Numbered from the stretch's first letter, positions 37,995 through 48,194 are shown. The stretch is 64,000 nucleotides of DNA from an uncultured Bacteroidota bacterium (GCA_937912115.1 CALDOI010000258.1:16906-80905); one strand, 5' to 3'. Numbers and translations are program-made. Notes: generated by a model from the sequence alone, not told the origin.

Positions 37995-39657
37995 GCTCAG
38001 GCTTCAATTCCTTAACAATAATTTCGGCCTGTCGTTTTCCAGAAAAGCTAATGTTATAAAGGGTTTTAAGTGCTACTAATCTAATGCTAAAATCATTATT
38101 AAGTAATATGGATTCTTTAAGGAAATCTATTTGGTTTTCATGTGGTGTTTTGCCAATAGAATATAATATTTCCAATTTATTTTTGTGGTTTTCGTTTTGA
38201 AAAGCTTTTGTAAGGTAGGTTATAAGTTCAGATAACCCTAACTCACCAACAGCTGAATAGGCTAATTTCCTAACAAGTTCATTGGGGTGACTGATTAAGG
38301 TAACTATTTCGTTTTTAGCATCATATTGCTTATATATAATTACCATTTTAAGCGCAAATATTACAACGGCATCATTTTCCAACAACAACCATTTCTTAAA
38401 TGCAGGAATAGTAATATCATATTTTTTTACACTTGCATGAACATTTAATTGTTCCCAATCGGTAAAATACTTAACAATAAGATCAAGAAAGCCGAAGGGA
38501 TTTTCTTTATTCAGTCTTACAAAAGCAATTGTAGCTTCCGATCGTAATTCATCGTTACGACTTACTAAATATGGTTTTATATAATATTCGGCATTTTCAA
38601 TATCCATATTTGCTAATTCTTGAAAGCCCTTAATTTTTATATTCCATTTCCAACTCTTGGTTTTAGCGATTGATACCTTACCGAGCCGGAGGTTTATATA
38701 TAATGCTCTTAGTTTATTAGCTATATCCCCTTCTAAACTATCGTGCAAATCAATAATTAATTCCACAAGAATATTTTTTCGTAGCATCGATCGCTGCTTG
38801 AAAAGTACAGAAGGAACAATGTTTTCATTTTGTTCTTTAAACAAATAATCAGCAATAATCTCATGATATCTATCCTTGAGGATACTAGTCTTTTTCTTAC
38901 GATAATTCCCCCATATTCTACTTGTGAATATGACAACTAAAAGTACTACTGAGAGTAAAACAAAATAACCAATAAGCAGTACTACCATGAATAATACCAG
39001 ATTACTGTATGAAAGAAAAAGTAAATATTTTCCAATACCTAATAGTGATGCAGGTAGGTGTTTATCCATCCAGATTTCGATTATGGAAACAATACTCTTT
39101 CTTTTATTCTTTAGATGTTTCAATTTTTCTCCCGAAAGGCTATCAGATTTTATTAATAAAGGACGAGAATTGCCATTATTGATATTGGTAATTTTATCAA
39201 CACTATCATTAGAAGTTACAATACTTTCGGACGGGTTAATTGTTGAGGATTCGGAAATATCTGTTTTATTTTGTTTTTCTCTAAAGGTCAATAATTTATC
39301 ATAATCTGAATCAAAACTTACCCTGCTGGAATTAACAAATTTCACAATAAAAGCATCAGGTACTTTATGTTTATTTATTACTAAAAATAATGTGTCGATT
39401 GCATTAATGAGTTCATTAAACTCATATATGGTATATTTATAATAATTCTTTTGGCGATATACCTCAATAGGTGTATCTAATTTTTTCACCTTTCTCAGAG
39501 AGTCGATAGATAGCTGTATTTTATAGCTTGATACTATTTGTATTTTGTAAACTATCTGATCTGAACTATTTTCAATTCTGTTTTCTGAGGCAAAAGCAAT
39601 TATAGAGATAGCAAGAAATGCGATAGGAAATATAATATGTTTAATTACTTTGATCAT
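37954..39657 (-). CDS. Signal peptide / SPOR-like periplasmic domain / TM / cytoplasmic HEAT-repeat protein
   Basis: N-terminal signal; YKIQIVSSYKIQLSIDSLRKVKKLDTPIEVYRQKNYYKYTI SPOR-like stretch; long TM; C-terminal HEAT repeats (NELVRKLAYSAVGELGLSELITYLTKAF). Confidence 0.7.
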   Translation of the reverse strand: MIKVIKHIIFPIAFLAISIIAFASENRIENSSDQIVYKIQIVSSYKIQLSIDSLRKVKKLDTPIEVYRQKNYYKYTIYEFNELINAIDTLFLVINKHKVPDAFIVKFVNSSRVSFDSDYDKLLTFREKQNKTDISESSTINPSESIVTSNDSVDKITNINNGNSRPLLIKSDSLSGEKLKHLKNKRKSIVSIIEIWMDKHLPASLLGIGKYLLFLSYSNLVLFMVVLLIGYFVLLSVVLLVVIFTSRIWGNYRKKKTSILKDRYHEIIADYLFKEQNENIVPSVLFKQRSMLRKNILVELIIDLHDSLEGDIANKLRALYINLRLGKVSIAKTKSWKWNIKIKGFQELANMDIENAEYYIKPYLVSRNDELRSEATIAFVRLNKENPFGFLDLIVKYFTDWEQLNVHASVKKYDITIPAFKKWLLLENDAVVIFALKMVIIYKQYDAKNEIVTLISHPNELVRKLAYSAVGELGLSELITYLTKAFQNENHKNKLEILYSIGKTPHENQIDFLKESILLNNDFSIRLVALKTLYNISFSGKRQAEIIVKELKPELDDILLHITDKRI

Positions 39658-39663
39658 TGGCTA

Positions 39664-40956
39664 TTAAAAAAACAGATGTGTTTTTAATCCAAATGATAGT
39701 ACATCCCTGTTATTATCTTTTTTGAACTCTTCATTTTGATACGCAAAATTTCCTTCTATAATTATACGATCAAAAATAAGATGCTGGTAACTAAACCTAA
39801 TTCTATATTTATTTAATTTGTAAAGTTCGTAGTCACCAACATCATTGCCAGGGTCATCGGGCGTGCTACCGGTTCCTATATTTATGTTTAGAAAATTATC
39901 TTTTGAGTTGAAATAGCTTCTAAAATCAAGATAATATGATTGTTCAACATCTGAATTTTTAGGAGATAGATATGGTCTGAACGACACCCAGAAATTTCTA
40001 AAATAATATCCAATTGAGCCTGTATAAATCAATAGATCTTTTGTGCCACCAGTATCAAGTATAAATTGTAAATACCTTACTCCAAGCGAGGCCTCAAAGT
40101 TTTTCGGAAGTTTTTGGTAAAACTCAAATGCGGCTCTATATTTAGGAAATACCAAATTGGAAGAATATGCGAACGAAACATATGTATAATTGGTTTTGCT
40201 AATCTTAGGATATGCTTCAAGTTCATACTGAAATCCAGCTTCTTTTTCAAATATACTTTCATCCAGTTTAACAATATCACCAATATATGCCCTTGCAATA
40301 ATTGGTCCCAGTGTAGTTTGCCTGGTATAGCTTAATGCAAATAAATTCCATCTGCGTGTCCATGGTTCATCAAAATACTCATAAGTATATTCCACCGACA
40401 TCTTGTTTAGAATATTTGCATGCTTAAGCTTTCGCAATAGCTCAAGAGCATCTTTGTTTGACGGGTTAATAGCAAGTAATGCACGTATGTCGCGTTTTGC
40501 CTGTGAGGTTTGTCCCAGTTTAATTTCCAAGCTTACTTTTTTTGCGATAAAATTTTCATCATTTGGATAATAATTCAAAGCCTGATTGCATGTAAATAAA
40601 GCTAGGGCGTTATTTTCATCCCAAGTTTCAACATCTATTAGTCCATCCAATGCGTCATAATATTTTTTTCTAATTAAAATTATCTCATTAAATATTTTTC
40701 TTGAGGAGTCATAATTGTGTTCCCAGGCAAGGGTTCTTGCAATCAGTGTTTTAGCATCTAAATAATCAGGGTAATCGTCAAGAATATTTTGACTTATTTT
40801 TCGTGATAACTGTAATTCTTTATTATATGCTGCTTTCTGTGCGATGCTGAACAGTGAATCTGGATTACTAATTTTAATATCCTGAGCAAAAAGTGGATTC
40901 ACATAAATGCTAAGTATTGTCAGTATTAAAATCAATAATGGTAATTTAGTTTTCAT
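39664..40956 (-). CDS. TPR protein with YaiO-type outer-membrane beta-barrel
   Basis: Signal peptide, N-terminal TPRs, then YEYFDEPWTRRWNLFALSYTRQTTLGPIIARAY...FEASLGVRYLQF beta-rich barrel. Confidence 0.82.
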   Translation of the reverse strand: MKTKLPLLILILTILSIYVNPLFAQDIKISNPDSLFSIAQKAAYNKELQLSRKISQNILDDYPDYLDAKTLIARTLAWEHNYDSSRKIFNEIILIRKKYYDALDGLIDVETWDENNALALFTCNQALNYYPNDENFIAKKVSLEIKLGQTSQAKRDIRALLAINPSNKDALELLRKLKHANILNKMSVEYTYEYFDEPWTRRWNLFALSYTRQTTLGPIIARAYIGDIVKLDESIFEKEAGFQYELEAYPKISKTNYTYVSFAYSSNLVFPKYRAAFEFYQKLPKNFEASLGVRYLQFILDTGGTKDLLIYTGSIGYYFRNFWVSFRPYLSPKNSDVEQSYYLDFRSYFNSKDNFLNINIGTGSTPDDPGNDVGDYELYKLNKYRIRFSYQHLIFDRIIIEGNFAYQNEEFKKDNNRDVLSFGLKTHLFF

Positions 40957-41318
40957 TGCTGATTTCTTAATAGTTTTTTAACTCTAATGCCCAATTCAAG
41001 TGGACTGAAAGGTTTAACAACATAATCATCTGCACCAAGGTCGAATGCTTTAAGTACTGTTTCCTCAAGACCTATTTTGGAGAGTACGATTATTGGAGTA
41101 TCTAGTTTCAACTCACTGCGGATTAAAAAAATTAACTCTTGTCCATTCATAAATGGCATTAGCAAATCGGTAATAATTAAGTTGAACTTTTCGCTTCTCA
41201 ATAGCTCTGAAGCTTCTTTACCATCTTTAGCTGTAATAACAGTATAACCATCTCGGGTAAGTTTAAACTCAATGGTTTTTAATAGCATGTAATCATCTTC
41301 ACAAACCAGTATGCGCAT
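40953..41318 (-). CDS. Single-domain response regulator
   Basis: ILVCEDDYMLLKTIEFKLTRDGYTVITAKDGKEA...LIITDLLMPFMNG...GADDYVVKPFSPLEL; ATGA overlap with the downstream YaiO-type gene. Confidence 0.93.
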   Translation of the reverse strand: MRILVCEDDYMLLKTIEFKLTRDGYTVITAKDGKEASELLRSEKFNLIITDLLMPFMNGQELIFLIRSELKLDTPIIVLSKIGLEETVLKAFDLGADDYVVKPFSPLELGIRVKKLLRNQQ

Positions 41319-41329
41319 TATTTGATATA

Positions 41330-42103
41330 TTATAAGTTGTAATCAATTTTTATTTTATCAGTAACTTGATGGCATTCATCGCTTACATTTTTAAATAAAT
41401 CTTTAATTTCTGCGATGTTTATATTTTCAAAACTATAGTTTTCAATATCATCCAGGTTTTTTGCAATACTTTGAACACCCACAAATGAAATTTCTGACGA
41501 ATACTTATGTGCCAGAAATTTTAATTCCTCCCAATTTGATTGATTAATTGCATTTTCCATGTTTTGCAATACCATTGGAGTATTAACTACAAAATAACTT
41601 AACATTTCTTTGATAAATGTTTTATCACCACCAGTAAACTCTTCAAGATATGATAAGTTATACTCAATAATTTTATTTTCGTTAAAAGTATTGTTTTTTT
41701 GGGATGTTTTGGATTGTTTTCGTGTTAAATATTTATCGCAAACCACCTTAATACTTTCACGATTAAATGGTTTAGAAATAATATCTTCCATTCCAAGTTC
41801 CAGAAATTCTTTTTGTTTTGCCGGGCTTATATGACTTGTAAAACCGATAACCGGAGTTGAATGATTCATATTGTTTACATCGGATTTAATTAGTTTTGTT
41901 GCATCTGAACCATTAAGTACAGGCATTTCAATATCCATCAAAATTAAATCATATTTATTTATGATGGATTTATCGATAGCTAATTGCCCATTTTCAACAA
42001 TTGTGTAATTATTATTCAATTCCTGCATTATTCGTTCAATAACTAGTTGATTGAATGTTGAATCTTCGGCAATAAGTATATTAAGAGGCTCTGTATTTTC
42101 CAT
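41330..42103 (-). CDS. Response regulator with C-terminal Hpt domain
   Basis: ILIAEDSTFNQLVIERIM...LILMDIEMPVLNG...DIISKPFNRES receiver; C-terminal WEELKFLAHKYSSEISFVGV Hpt motif. Confidence 0.88.
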   Translation of the reverse strand: MENTEPLNILIAEDSTFNQLVIERIMQELNNNYTIVENGQLAIDKSIINKYDLILMDIEMPVLNGSDATKLIKSDVNNMNHSTPVIGFTSHISPAKQKEFLELGMEDIISKPFNRESIKVVCDKYLTRKQSKTSQKNNTFNENKIIEYNLSYLEEFTGGDKTFIKEMLSYFVVNTPMVLQNMENAINQSNWEELKFLAHKYSSEISFVGVQSIAKNLDDIENYSFENINIAEIKDLFKNVSDECHQVTDKIKIDYNL

Positions 42104-42302
42104 AAATTAGATTTTAGGTTTATCAAATGCTGTACCACGTTCAGTAAAAAGTTGTAATGCGCATAAATACAGCTGAATATAAAATCAACCCTTTTTAGTA
42201 AAGTGTAAAAATGAGAAAAATAGATTAATAATTACACACATTAATAATAATTCTATTTAATTAACTAAAGAATTTTTATAAATTTATCAAAAATAGATTA
42301 CT

Positions 42303-45026
42303 ATGGAACTGCAAAATGAACTTAGAAGACAACTTGAATCTGAAATAAAAAAGAACCAATCAATACTTGAGGGATGTGTTGATGCTGTTATTACAATAAA
42401 TCAGGTTGGAATTATTGAGTTTTTCAATAAGGCTGCAGAAGCACTCTTTGGTTATAAACGTGATGAAGTAATTGGAAAAAATGTATTGATACTCACACCA
42501 CCTGAATATCACTCAAGGCATGATGGATTTTTGAAAAGCTATTTGGATACAAAGGTTGCAAAAGTTATAGGATTAGGAAGAGAGGTAAATGCATTAAGGA
42601 AGGATGGAGTTGAAACTCCCATTTTGTTAACCTTAAGTGAGGCAATTGTTGATGGGAACTATATATTTACCGCATTTATAAAGGATTATAGAGAAAAGAA
42701 AAAAAACGAGGAAGAGTTAAGGAAGTTGTCGTTGGTAGCCAGTAAAACTGACAATACTGTAATTATTACTGATAAGCATCGTCAGATAGAATGGGTTAAC
42801 GATGGTTTTACTCGAATGACAGGTTATTCGCTTGACGAGGTTAAAGGTTTAAATCCGGGGACTTTTCTGCAAGGGGAGGGGACTGATAAAATGGCTCTTG
42901 AGAGAATGAACGAAAAACTTAAACTCTCAACACCATTTACTGAGGAATTACTAAATTATAAAAAGAACAAAGAGCCTTTTTGGGTTTCAATAAACATTAC
43001 ACCCATCCTAAATGACCAGGGGGAGATAACCAGTTACATAGCAATTGAAAATGATATTACTGCAAAACGCCAGTTGCAGGATAACCTCGAAGAAAATCAA
43101 AACAGATTAATTGAAACACAAAAAATTGCCGGATTAGGCACCTGGGAATATCTTATATCAAATAAGAAAATTACCTGGAGCCCTGAAACTTTTAGAATAT
43201 TTGGTGTAGAAATTAGTGAGAATGCCCCCGATTTTGATCACTATATTAGTTTAATCCATAAAGACGACAGAAGCAAGTTTATTAACTTCATCAGGGAAAC
43301 TATTGTTGATATTAAAGAAAATGAAGTCGAAATCAGAAATGTACTATCCGATGGAAGTATCAGGTATACATATGGTCGCGCCAGACCAATATTGGAAAAT
43401 GAAAAAGTGGTTAAACTTCTTGGTGTAGTTCTTGATATTACCGAAAGGAAACGGATTGAGAATGAGCTGACAAAAGAAAAAGAAAAAGCCGAAGAATCAA
43501 CAAGGGCTAAGGAGATGTTTTTAGCCAATACAAGCCATGAAATCAGGACACCGATGAACGCCATAATTGGAATTTCAGAGCTTCTTAAAAAAACTAACCT
43601 TGATGAACAGCAACACGATTACCTGGATATAATTGAGAATTCAGCTGATAACTTACTTTATTTATTAAATGATATTCTTGATGTTTCTAAAATCGAATCT
43701 GGTAAACTTGAATTTGAGCAAACAGGATTCAAAATGATTGAGGTGATAAAAAGTGTTTTAAAATCATCAATGTATAAAGCTAAAACAAAGAACCTTGAGC
43801 TATTATGCAATTGTGAAAATGAGAATGATGGACTGATATTAATTGGGGATCCTGTGCGCTTAAATCAGGTGCTATTAAACCTTGTAAATAATGCCATTAA
43901 ATTTACCGAGAAAGGAAGCATTTACATTAATTTATACATACTTAGTGAATCTGAAAACAAAGTAAAACTTAGTTTCAATGTTATTGATACCGGAATAGGT
44001 ATACCTGAGGAAAAACAAAGACTAATTTTTGAAGACTTTCAACAGGTTGATACCAGTACTACCAGAAAATATGGAGGAACGGGATTAGGATTATCAATTA
44101 GTCGCAAACTTGTTAATTTAATGGGAGGAATGCTTAAAGTTGAAAGTGAAGAAGGTAAGGGGGCTCATTTTAGTTTTGAGTTGGATTTTGAACGTGGAAC
44201 TCAAACGGATTTGGCTGATTCAAGCATTAATCACGATTCAAATTTTGAACAATTTGATCTCGAGAACAAGAGAATATTAATAGTCGAAGATCAGGAGTTT
44301 AACCTTCTGGTTGCTCAGCAAATTATCCGGCCCTATGGATGTATTGTAGATAATGCGTTTAACGGCAAAGAGGCCATAAATAAAATTACAGATAACAATT
44401 ATGATTTGATTTTAATGGATATCCAAATGCCAATTATGGATGGAATTGAAACTACTCAGTTTATTCGTAACCATATGCCATTGCCAAAATCCAATATTCC
44501 AATTGTTGCTTTAACAGCAAATGCTATTAAAGGCGATAAGGAAAAGTATTTGAATCTGGGAATGAATAATTATTTGTCAAAACCATTTAAAGCCAATGAT
44601 CTAATGTCTGCGATTGTTAAGGAGTTAAAGCTTGATTTATTGATTACTGAAAAGTTTGTTGAGGATAAAACAGATTTTGAAGTTGATAAATTATACGACT
44701 TATCACAAATAAAAGAAATGGCAGGAGGCGACTCAAGTTTTGTTGTATCAATGATTAAATCGTTTATCGAGCAAAGTAAAATGGCATTCGATGAGATCGA
44801 TGTCACAATAAAAGCTCAAAATTATGAAGAACTTGCAAAGGTCTTTCATAAATATAAAACCATTTATTCTTTCATGGGTATAGGTTCAATATTTAATGAG
44901 TTTGTTAAACTTGAAGATATGGCGAAGTCAAGTCAGCCATGGGATGATATACTTAAGATTATTGAACGAATATCAAATAAATTGAATCAGGTTTATCTTG
45001 ACTTGGATGATGAAACCGAATCTTAA
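42303..45026 (+). CDS. PAS-containing hybrid sensor histidine kinase with REC and Hpt domains
   Basis: PAS domains; NTSHEIRTPMNAIIGISELL H-box; GTGLGLSISRKLVNLMGG; REC ILIVEDQEFNLLVAQQII...LILMDIQMPIMDG; C-terminal VFHKYKTIYSFMGI. Confidence 0.95.
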   Translation: MELQNELRRQLESEIKKNQSILEGCVDAVITINQVGIIEFFNKAAEALFGYKRDEVIGKNVLILTPPEYHSRHDGFLKSYLDTKVAKVIGLGREVNALRKDGVETPILLTLSEAIVDGNYIFTAFIKDYREKKKNEEELRKLSLVASKTDNTVIITDKHRQIEWVNDGFTRMTGYSLDEVKGLNPGTFLQGEGTDKMALERMNEKLKLSTPFTEELLNYKKNKEPFWVSINITPILNDQGEITSYIAIENDITAKRQLQDNLEENQNRLIETQKIAGLGTWEYLISNKKITWSPETFRIFGVEISENAPDFDHYISLIHKDDRSKFINFIRETIVDIKENEVEIRNVLSDGSIRYTYGRARPILENEKVVKLLGVVLDITERKRIENELTKEKEKAEESTRAKEMFLANTSHEIRTPMNAIIGISELLKKTNLDEQQHDYLDIIENSADNLLYLLNDILDVSKIESGKLEFEQTGFKMIEVIKSVLKSSMYKAKTKNLELLCNCENENDGLILIGDPVRLNQVLLNLVNNAIKFTEKGSIYINLYILSESENKVKLSFNVIDTGIGIPEEKQRLIFEDFQQVDTSTTRKYGGTGLGLSISRKLVNLMGGMLKVESEEGKGAHFSFELDFERGTQTDLADSSINHDSNFEQFDLENKRILIVEDQEFNLLVAQQIIRPYGCIVDNAFNGKEAINKITDNNYDLILMDIQMPIMDGIETTQFIRNHMPLPKSNIPIVALTANAIKGDKEKYLNLGMNNYLSKPFKANDLMSAIVKELKLDLLITEKFVEDKTDFEVDKLYDLSQIKEMAGGDSSFVVSMIKSFIEQSKMAFDEIDVTIKAQNYEELAKVFHKYKTIYSFMGIGSIFNEFVKLEDMAKSSQPWDDILKIIERISNKLNQVYLDLDDETES

Positions 45027-45035
45027 AATTTATTA

Positions 45036-45350
45036 TACACCAATTAAATTATTGAGGTGTATAAATAACTACTTACTTATTTGCTCTTAATTATAAGCCA
45101 CAGATTAACAAATTTTTGATTGAAATCGCCAGAAATAATTTTCTCGAACTATACCTGTCTTCGATAGATATAACAATCTGTGCATTTTTGATTAAAAGAA
45201 GAGTTATACATTTTTAACTAAAATTAATTTTTTAATCTGTGAATCTGTGGCAAAATATTTTTCACATATTAATTGGCAGACTGATTGTATCTAAACGGTA
45301 TAGTTATCTAGATGTTAAAATAAGTAACTAAATGTACACCTCAATTATAT
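45036..45350. repeat. Nested imperfect inverted repeat (MITE-like) between convergent genes
   Basis: Outer arms ATTGAGGTGT (45051-45060) and ACACCTCAAT (45336-45345); inner arms GCCACAGATTAACA (45097-) and TCTGTGAATCTGTGGC (45236-45251). Confidence 0.55.
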
Positions 45351-46253
45351 TAATCGATTAAAACTTTGCCATCTTCTTTCCTCGCTTTCAATAAAAGAAT
45401 CAAATTTAGAAGGCTGCTCTATTTTAATAGAAATAGGCTTTTCAGTCTTTGGGTGGCTAAACCTCAGCTCCACAGCAGCTAAAAATAATCCCTTTCCCTT
45501 AAGTATGGGTCCTGTACCGTATTGTTTATCACCTACGATTGGGAAACCGTAATCAGCCATTTGAATACGTAATTGGTGAGTTCGGCCTGTATGAGGGTAT
45601 AGTTCGACAAGTGAAACCCACTCGGTTTTTAGTGATCTGCCACGACTAATACACTTATAACTTGATAATGCCTCTTGTCCGTTAATGGAGGTATTTATTT
45701 CACCACTATCATTAATATTACCGGCAACAATAGCCCGGTATTTTTTATGGATTTTCCGTTTTTCAAGTTGCTGGCCAAGTAGCATAAGTGTTGAAGCCGT
45801 TTTTGCAACTAATAATAATCCAGATGTTGGTCTGTCCAATCTGTGAACAGGACGGGCCCACTTTAAAGCATCTGGTTCAGTTGAAATACTGATTTTTGAT
45901 ACTAAAGCATTTTGTATTGTTTTAAATTTGTTGCCACTAACTTCAATGCCGGCTGGTTTGTTTATTACCGCTAAATGTTCGTCTTCATAAACTACTTCAA
46001 GTTCTAGATCGTATGGTTTTGGTGGATTATGTTCAAGATCAATTAGAACTATTTCCTGACCTTCAACAATCCAACTTCCCGATGGAATCTTATTTCCATT
46101 AACTAACAACGCTCCTCTACTAATAATTTTCTTCATGCTGCTTCGTGAAGGGATTATTGTAAACACTTCTAATGCGTATTCCAATAAGCGAATTTTTGAA
46201 ACTCCGGATGGAACAGTATGTTTTTGGATGATAAACATTTTTAAATTTTTCAC
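45345..46253 (-). CDS. RluA family pseudouridine synthase
   Basis: S4-like N-terminus; VINKPAGIEVSGNK; PVHRLDRPTSGLLLVAKT; HTGRTHQLRIQMADYGFPIVGDKQYG. Confidence 0.93.
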   Translation of the reverse strand: MKNLKMFIIQKHTVPSGVSKIRLLEYALEVFTIIPSRSSMKKIISRGALLVNGNKIPSGSWIVEGQEIVLIDLEHNPPKPYDLELEVVYEDEHLAVINKPAGIEVSGNKFKTIQNALVSKISISTEPDALKWARPVHRLDRPTSGLLLVAKTASTLMLLGQQLEKRKIHKKYRAIVAGNINDSGEINTSINGQEALSSYKCISRGRSLKTEWVSLVELYPHTGRTHQLRIQMADYGFPIVGDKQYGTGPILKGKGLFLAAVELRFSHPKTEKPISIKIEQPSKFDSFIESEERRWQSFNRLI

Positions 46254-46287
46254 TTGAAAAGCAACTATTGTATAGTTGATGTGATTT

Positions 46288-46746
46288 TTATTTTTTTAGT
46301 TTTCTTTTTTCAGAAAAGAAATTACTGAGAAGCTCGCTACACTCTTTTTCCATTACTCCACCAATGATTTCTGTCTCAGGATGAATAACAGGATCAGTCA
46401 TTTTCGAATATCCTCTTTTTGCATCATGAGCACCATAAACAATTTTCCCTATTTGTGTCCAATATGATGCTCCTGCACACATTAAGCATGGTTCAAGAGT
46501 AACATAAAGAGTACATTCACGCAAGTACTTACCACCAATATAATCAGCTGCTGATGTGAAAGCCTGCATCTCTGCATGTGCTGTAACATCGTTTAATGTC
46601 TCGGTAAGATTATGTGCTCGTGCAATTATTTGATTAGCATAAACAATAACTGCCCCCACAGGCACTTCGTCTTTTTCTAACGCCAGTTGGGCTTCCTGTA
46701 GAGCTATCTTCATAAAGTGCTCGTCCGACATAATTCCCAGGCTCAT
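46288..46746 (-). CDS. Nucleoside deaminase, tRNA-adenosine deaminase TadA-like (start possibly 46731)
   Basis: VPVGAVIVY, HAEMQAF, TLEPCLMCAGA zinc motifs. Confidence 0.9.
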   Translation of the reverse strand: MSLGIMSDEHFMKIALQEAQLALEKDEVPVGAVIVYANQIIARAHNLTETLNDVTAHAEMQAFTSAADYIGGKYLRECTLYVTLEPCLMCAGASYWTQIGKIVYGAHDAKRGYSKMTDPVIHPETEIIGGVMEKECSELLSNFFSEKRKLKK

Positions 46747-48194
46747 AACTCAAATGCTTTTTCGATTCCTGGTTTTGGAATCTTGGTTAGTTTCACACCG
46801 ATCAATAGTATTATTGTTTCAATAATTATTGATGGAACAAAGGATGATTTTGGGTTAAAGCTTTCGGGTGAATAAACTCCCAGGATAAATAAAAAGAGGT
46901 TAACAAAGAAAGCCACAAGGATGCTAATTATCACAGCTTTTCGATATGCAAAGGCATTTTTCTTAATCAAGGCAAATAGAGTGATAGGGGCAAAAATTGT
47001 AATTGTTGAAATACCAACCACCATCAAATCCACAATGTTAGGGAATACCAGAGCAATGAACAATGCGGTTATGCCAAAAATAAAAGTGGCAATCCTTATC
47101 ATTTGATGTGCTTTTGCTGATGATGCCGGTTTTTTCTTTCTCCAGCCAACAAAGTCTTTAACTGCTGAAATGGAGATAATATTTAGAAAGCTGTCTCCTG
47201 ATGACATCAGCGCTGATAACAAACCAACAACTGCAAACGACATGATGAATCCACTACTATGTCGATCAATAAATATATATGCTACACCTGCGGTTTCATC
47301 AGGTGAAATTTCATAGTCAATTACTAATCTAACTGCCATCCCCACCAAGGGAAATATAATGTAAAATGGGAGCATTCCCAAACCAGACCAAAGGCTTACT
47401 TTGCGTGCAGTTTTTTCATCTTTTGCGGCCAGTACTCTTTGCCAAATATCCATACGTGCCAACACCGACCACGACAAAAATATGGGCGTACCAACCAAGA
47501 ATACTATACCCAACTGAGTTCCATTAAGCATTTCGCGAGGTAGCTCACCCAATCTACTGAACATCTCGGTATCGGTTAATATGCCTGGAATAAATATCAG
47601 AACAATCATTATAACAATAGCAATAAATTGTATTGTGTCTGTTATAATTACTCCCGATAATCCTGCAATAGCAGTATATGCAATAATGATAATTGCCGAA
47701 ATAATTGCCGCTGTTTGATATCCAATTTCAAAGGAAAACTTTAATAAGCTTGCCATTGCAACAAATTGTGCTGCCAGAATGAAAAAGAAAATGAATATAT
47801 TAACACCACTAACTGTAGCCGAGAATATTTTAGCAAAGTTTTTTTCTTCAGGTGTTGTATATGTGTGATTTAGAAAATGAGGAAAACTATAGATATTCTT
47901 TTTTGCTCCAAAGTCGCGGATTTTACCTGCATATTTCCATAATATTCCAAACCCAATTACATATGCTACCCCAATTGCAACTGCTGCAAAACCCGACTCA
48001 TACCCCAAAGCCATAAGGCCGATTGAAGTACCTCCACCAACAAATGTTGCCAACACAGTGAATACGAGAGGTAGTGTTTTTGTGTTACGATTGTTAACCA
48101 TATACTGGTCAATATCTGAGGTTTTAAGATGTCGTAACGATAGTATAATTATAACAATTAAATAAAGTGCGATCCAAAATATTAGCCAGCCCAT
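46743..48194 (-). CDS. Sodium:solute symporter family protein
   Basis: Multi-TM SSSF protein; TFVGGGTSIGLMALGYESGFAAVAIGVAYVIGFG; SALMSSGDSFLNIISI. Confidence 0.9.
   Translation of the reverse strand: MGWLIFWIALYLIVIIILSLRHLKTSDIDQYMVNNRNTKTLPLVFTVLATFVGGGTSIGLMALGYESGFAAVAIGVAYVIGFGILWKYAGKIRDFGAKKNIYSFPHFLNHTYTTPEEKNFAKIFSATVSGVNIFIFFFILAAQFVAMASLLKFSFEIGYQTAAIISAIIIIAYTAIAGLSGVIITDTIQFIAIVIMIVLIFIPGILTDTEMFSRLGELPREMLNGTQLGIVFLVGTPIFLSWSVLARMDIWQRVLAAKDEKTARKVSLWSGLGMLPFYIIFPLVGMAVRLVIDYEISPDETAGVAYIFIDRHSSGFIMSFAVVGLLSALMSSGDSFLNIISISAVKDFVGWRKKKPASSAKAHQMIRIATFIFGITALFIALVFPNIVDLMVVGISTITIFAPITLFALIKKNAFAYRKAVIISILVAFFVNLFLFILGVYSPESFNPKSSFVPSIIIETIILLIGVKLTKIPKPGIEKAFEL

Noticed and set aside
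43241-43564. 107-aa - strand ORF inside the histidine kinase
   Set aside because: Shadow ORF opposite the H-box region.
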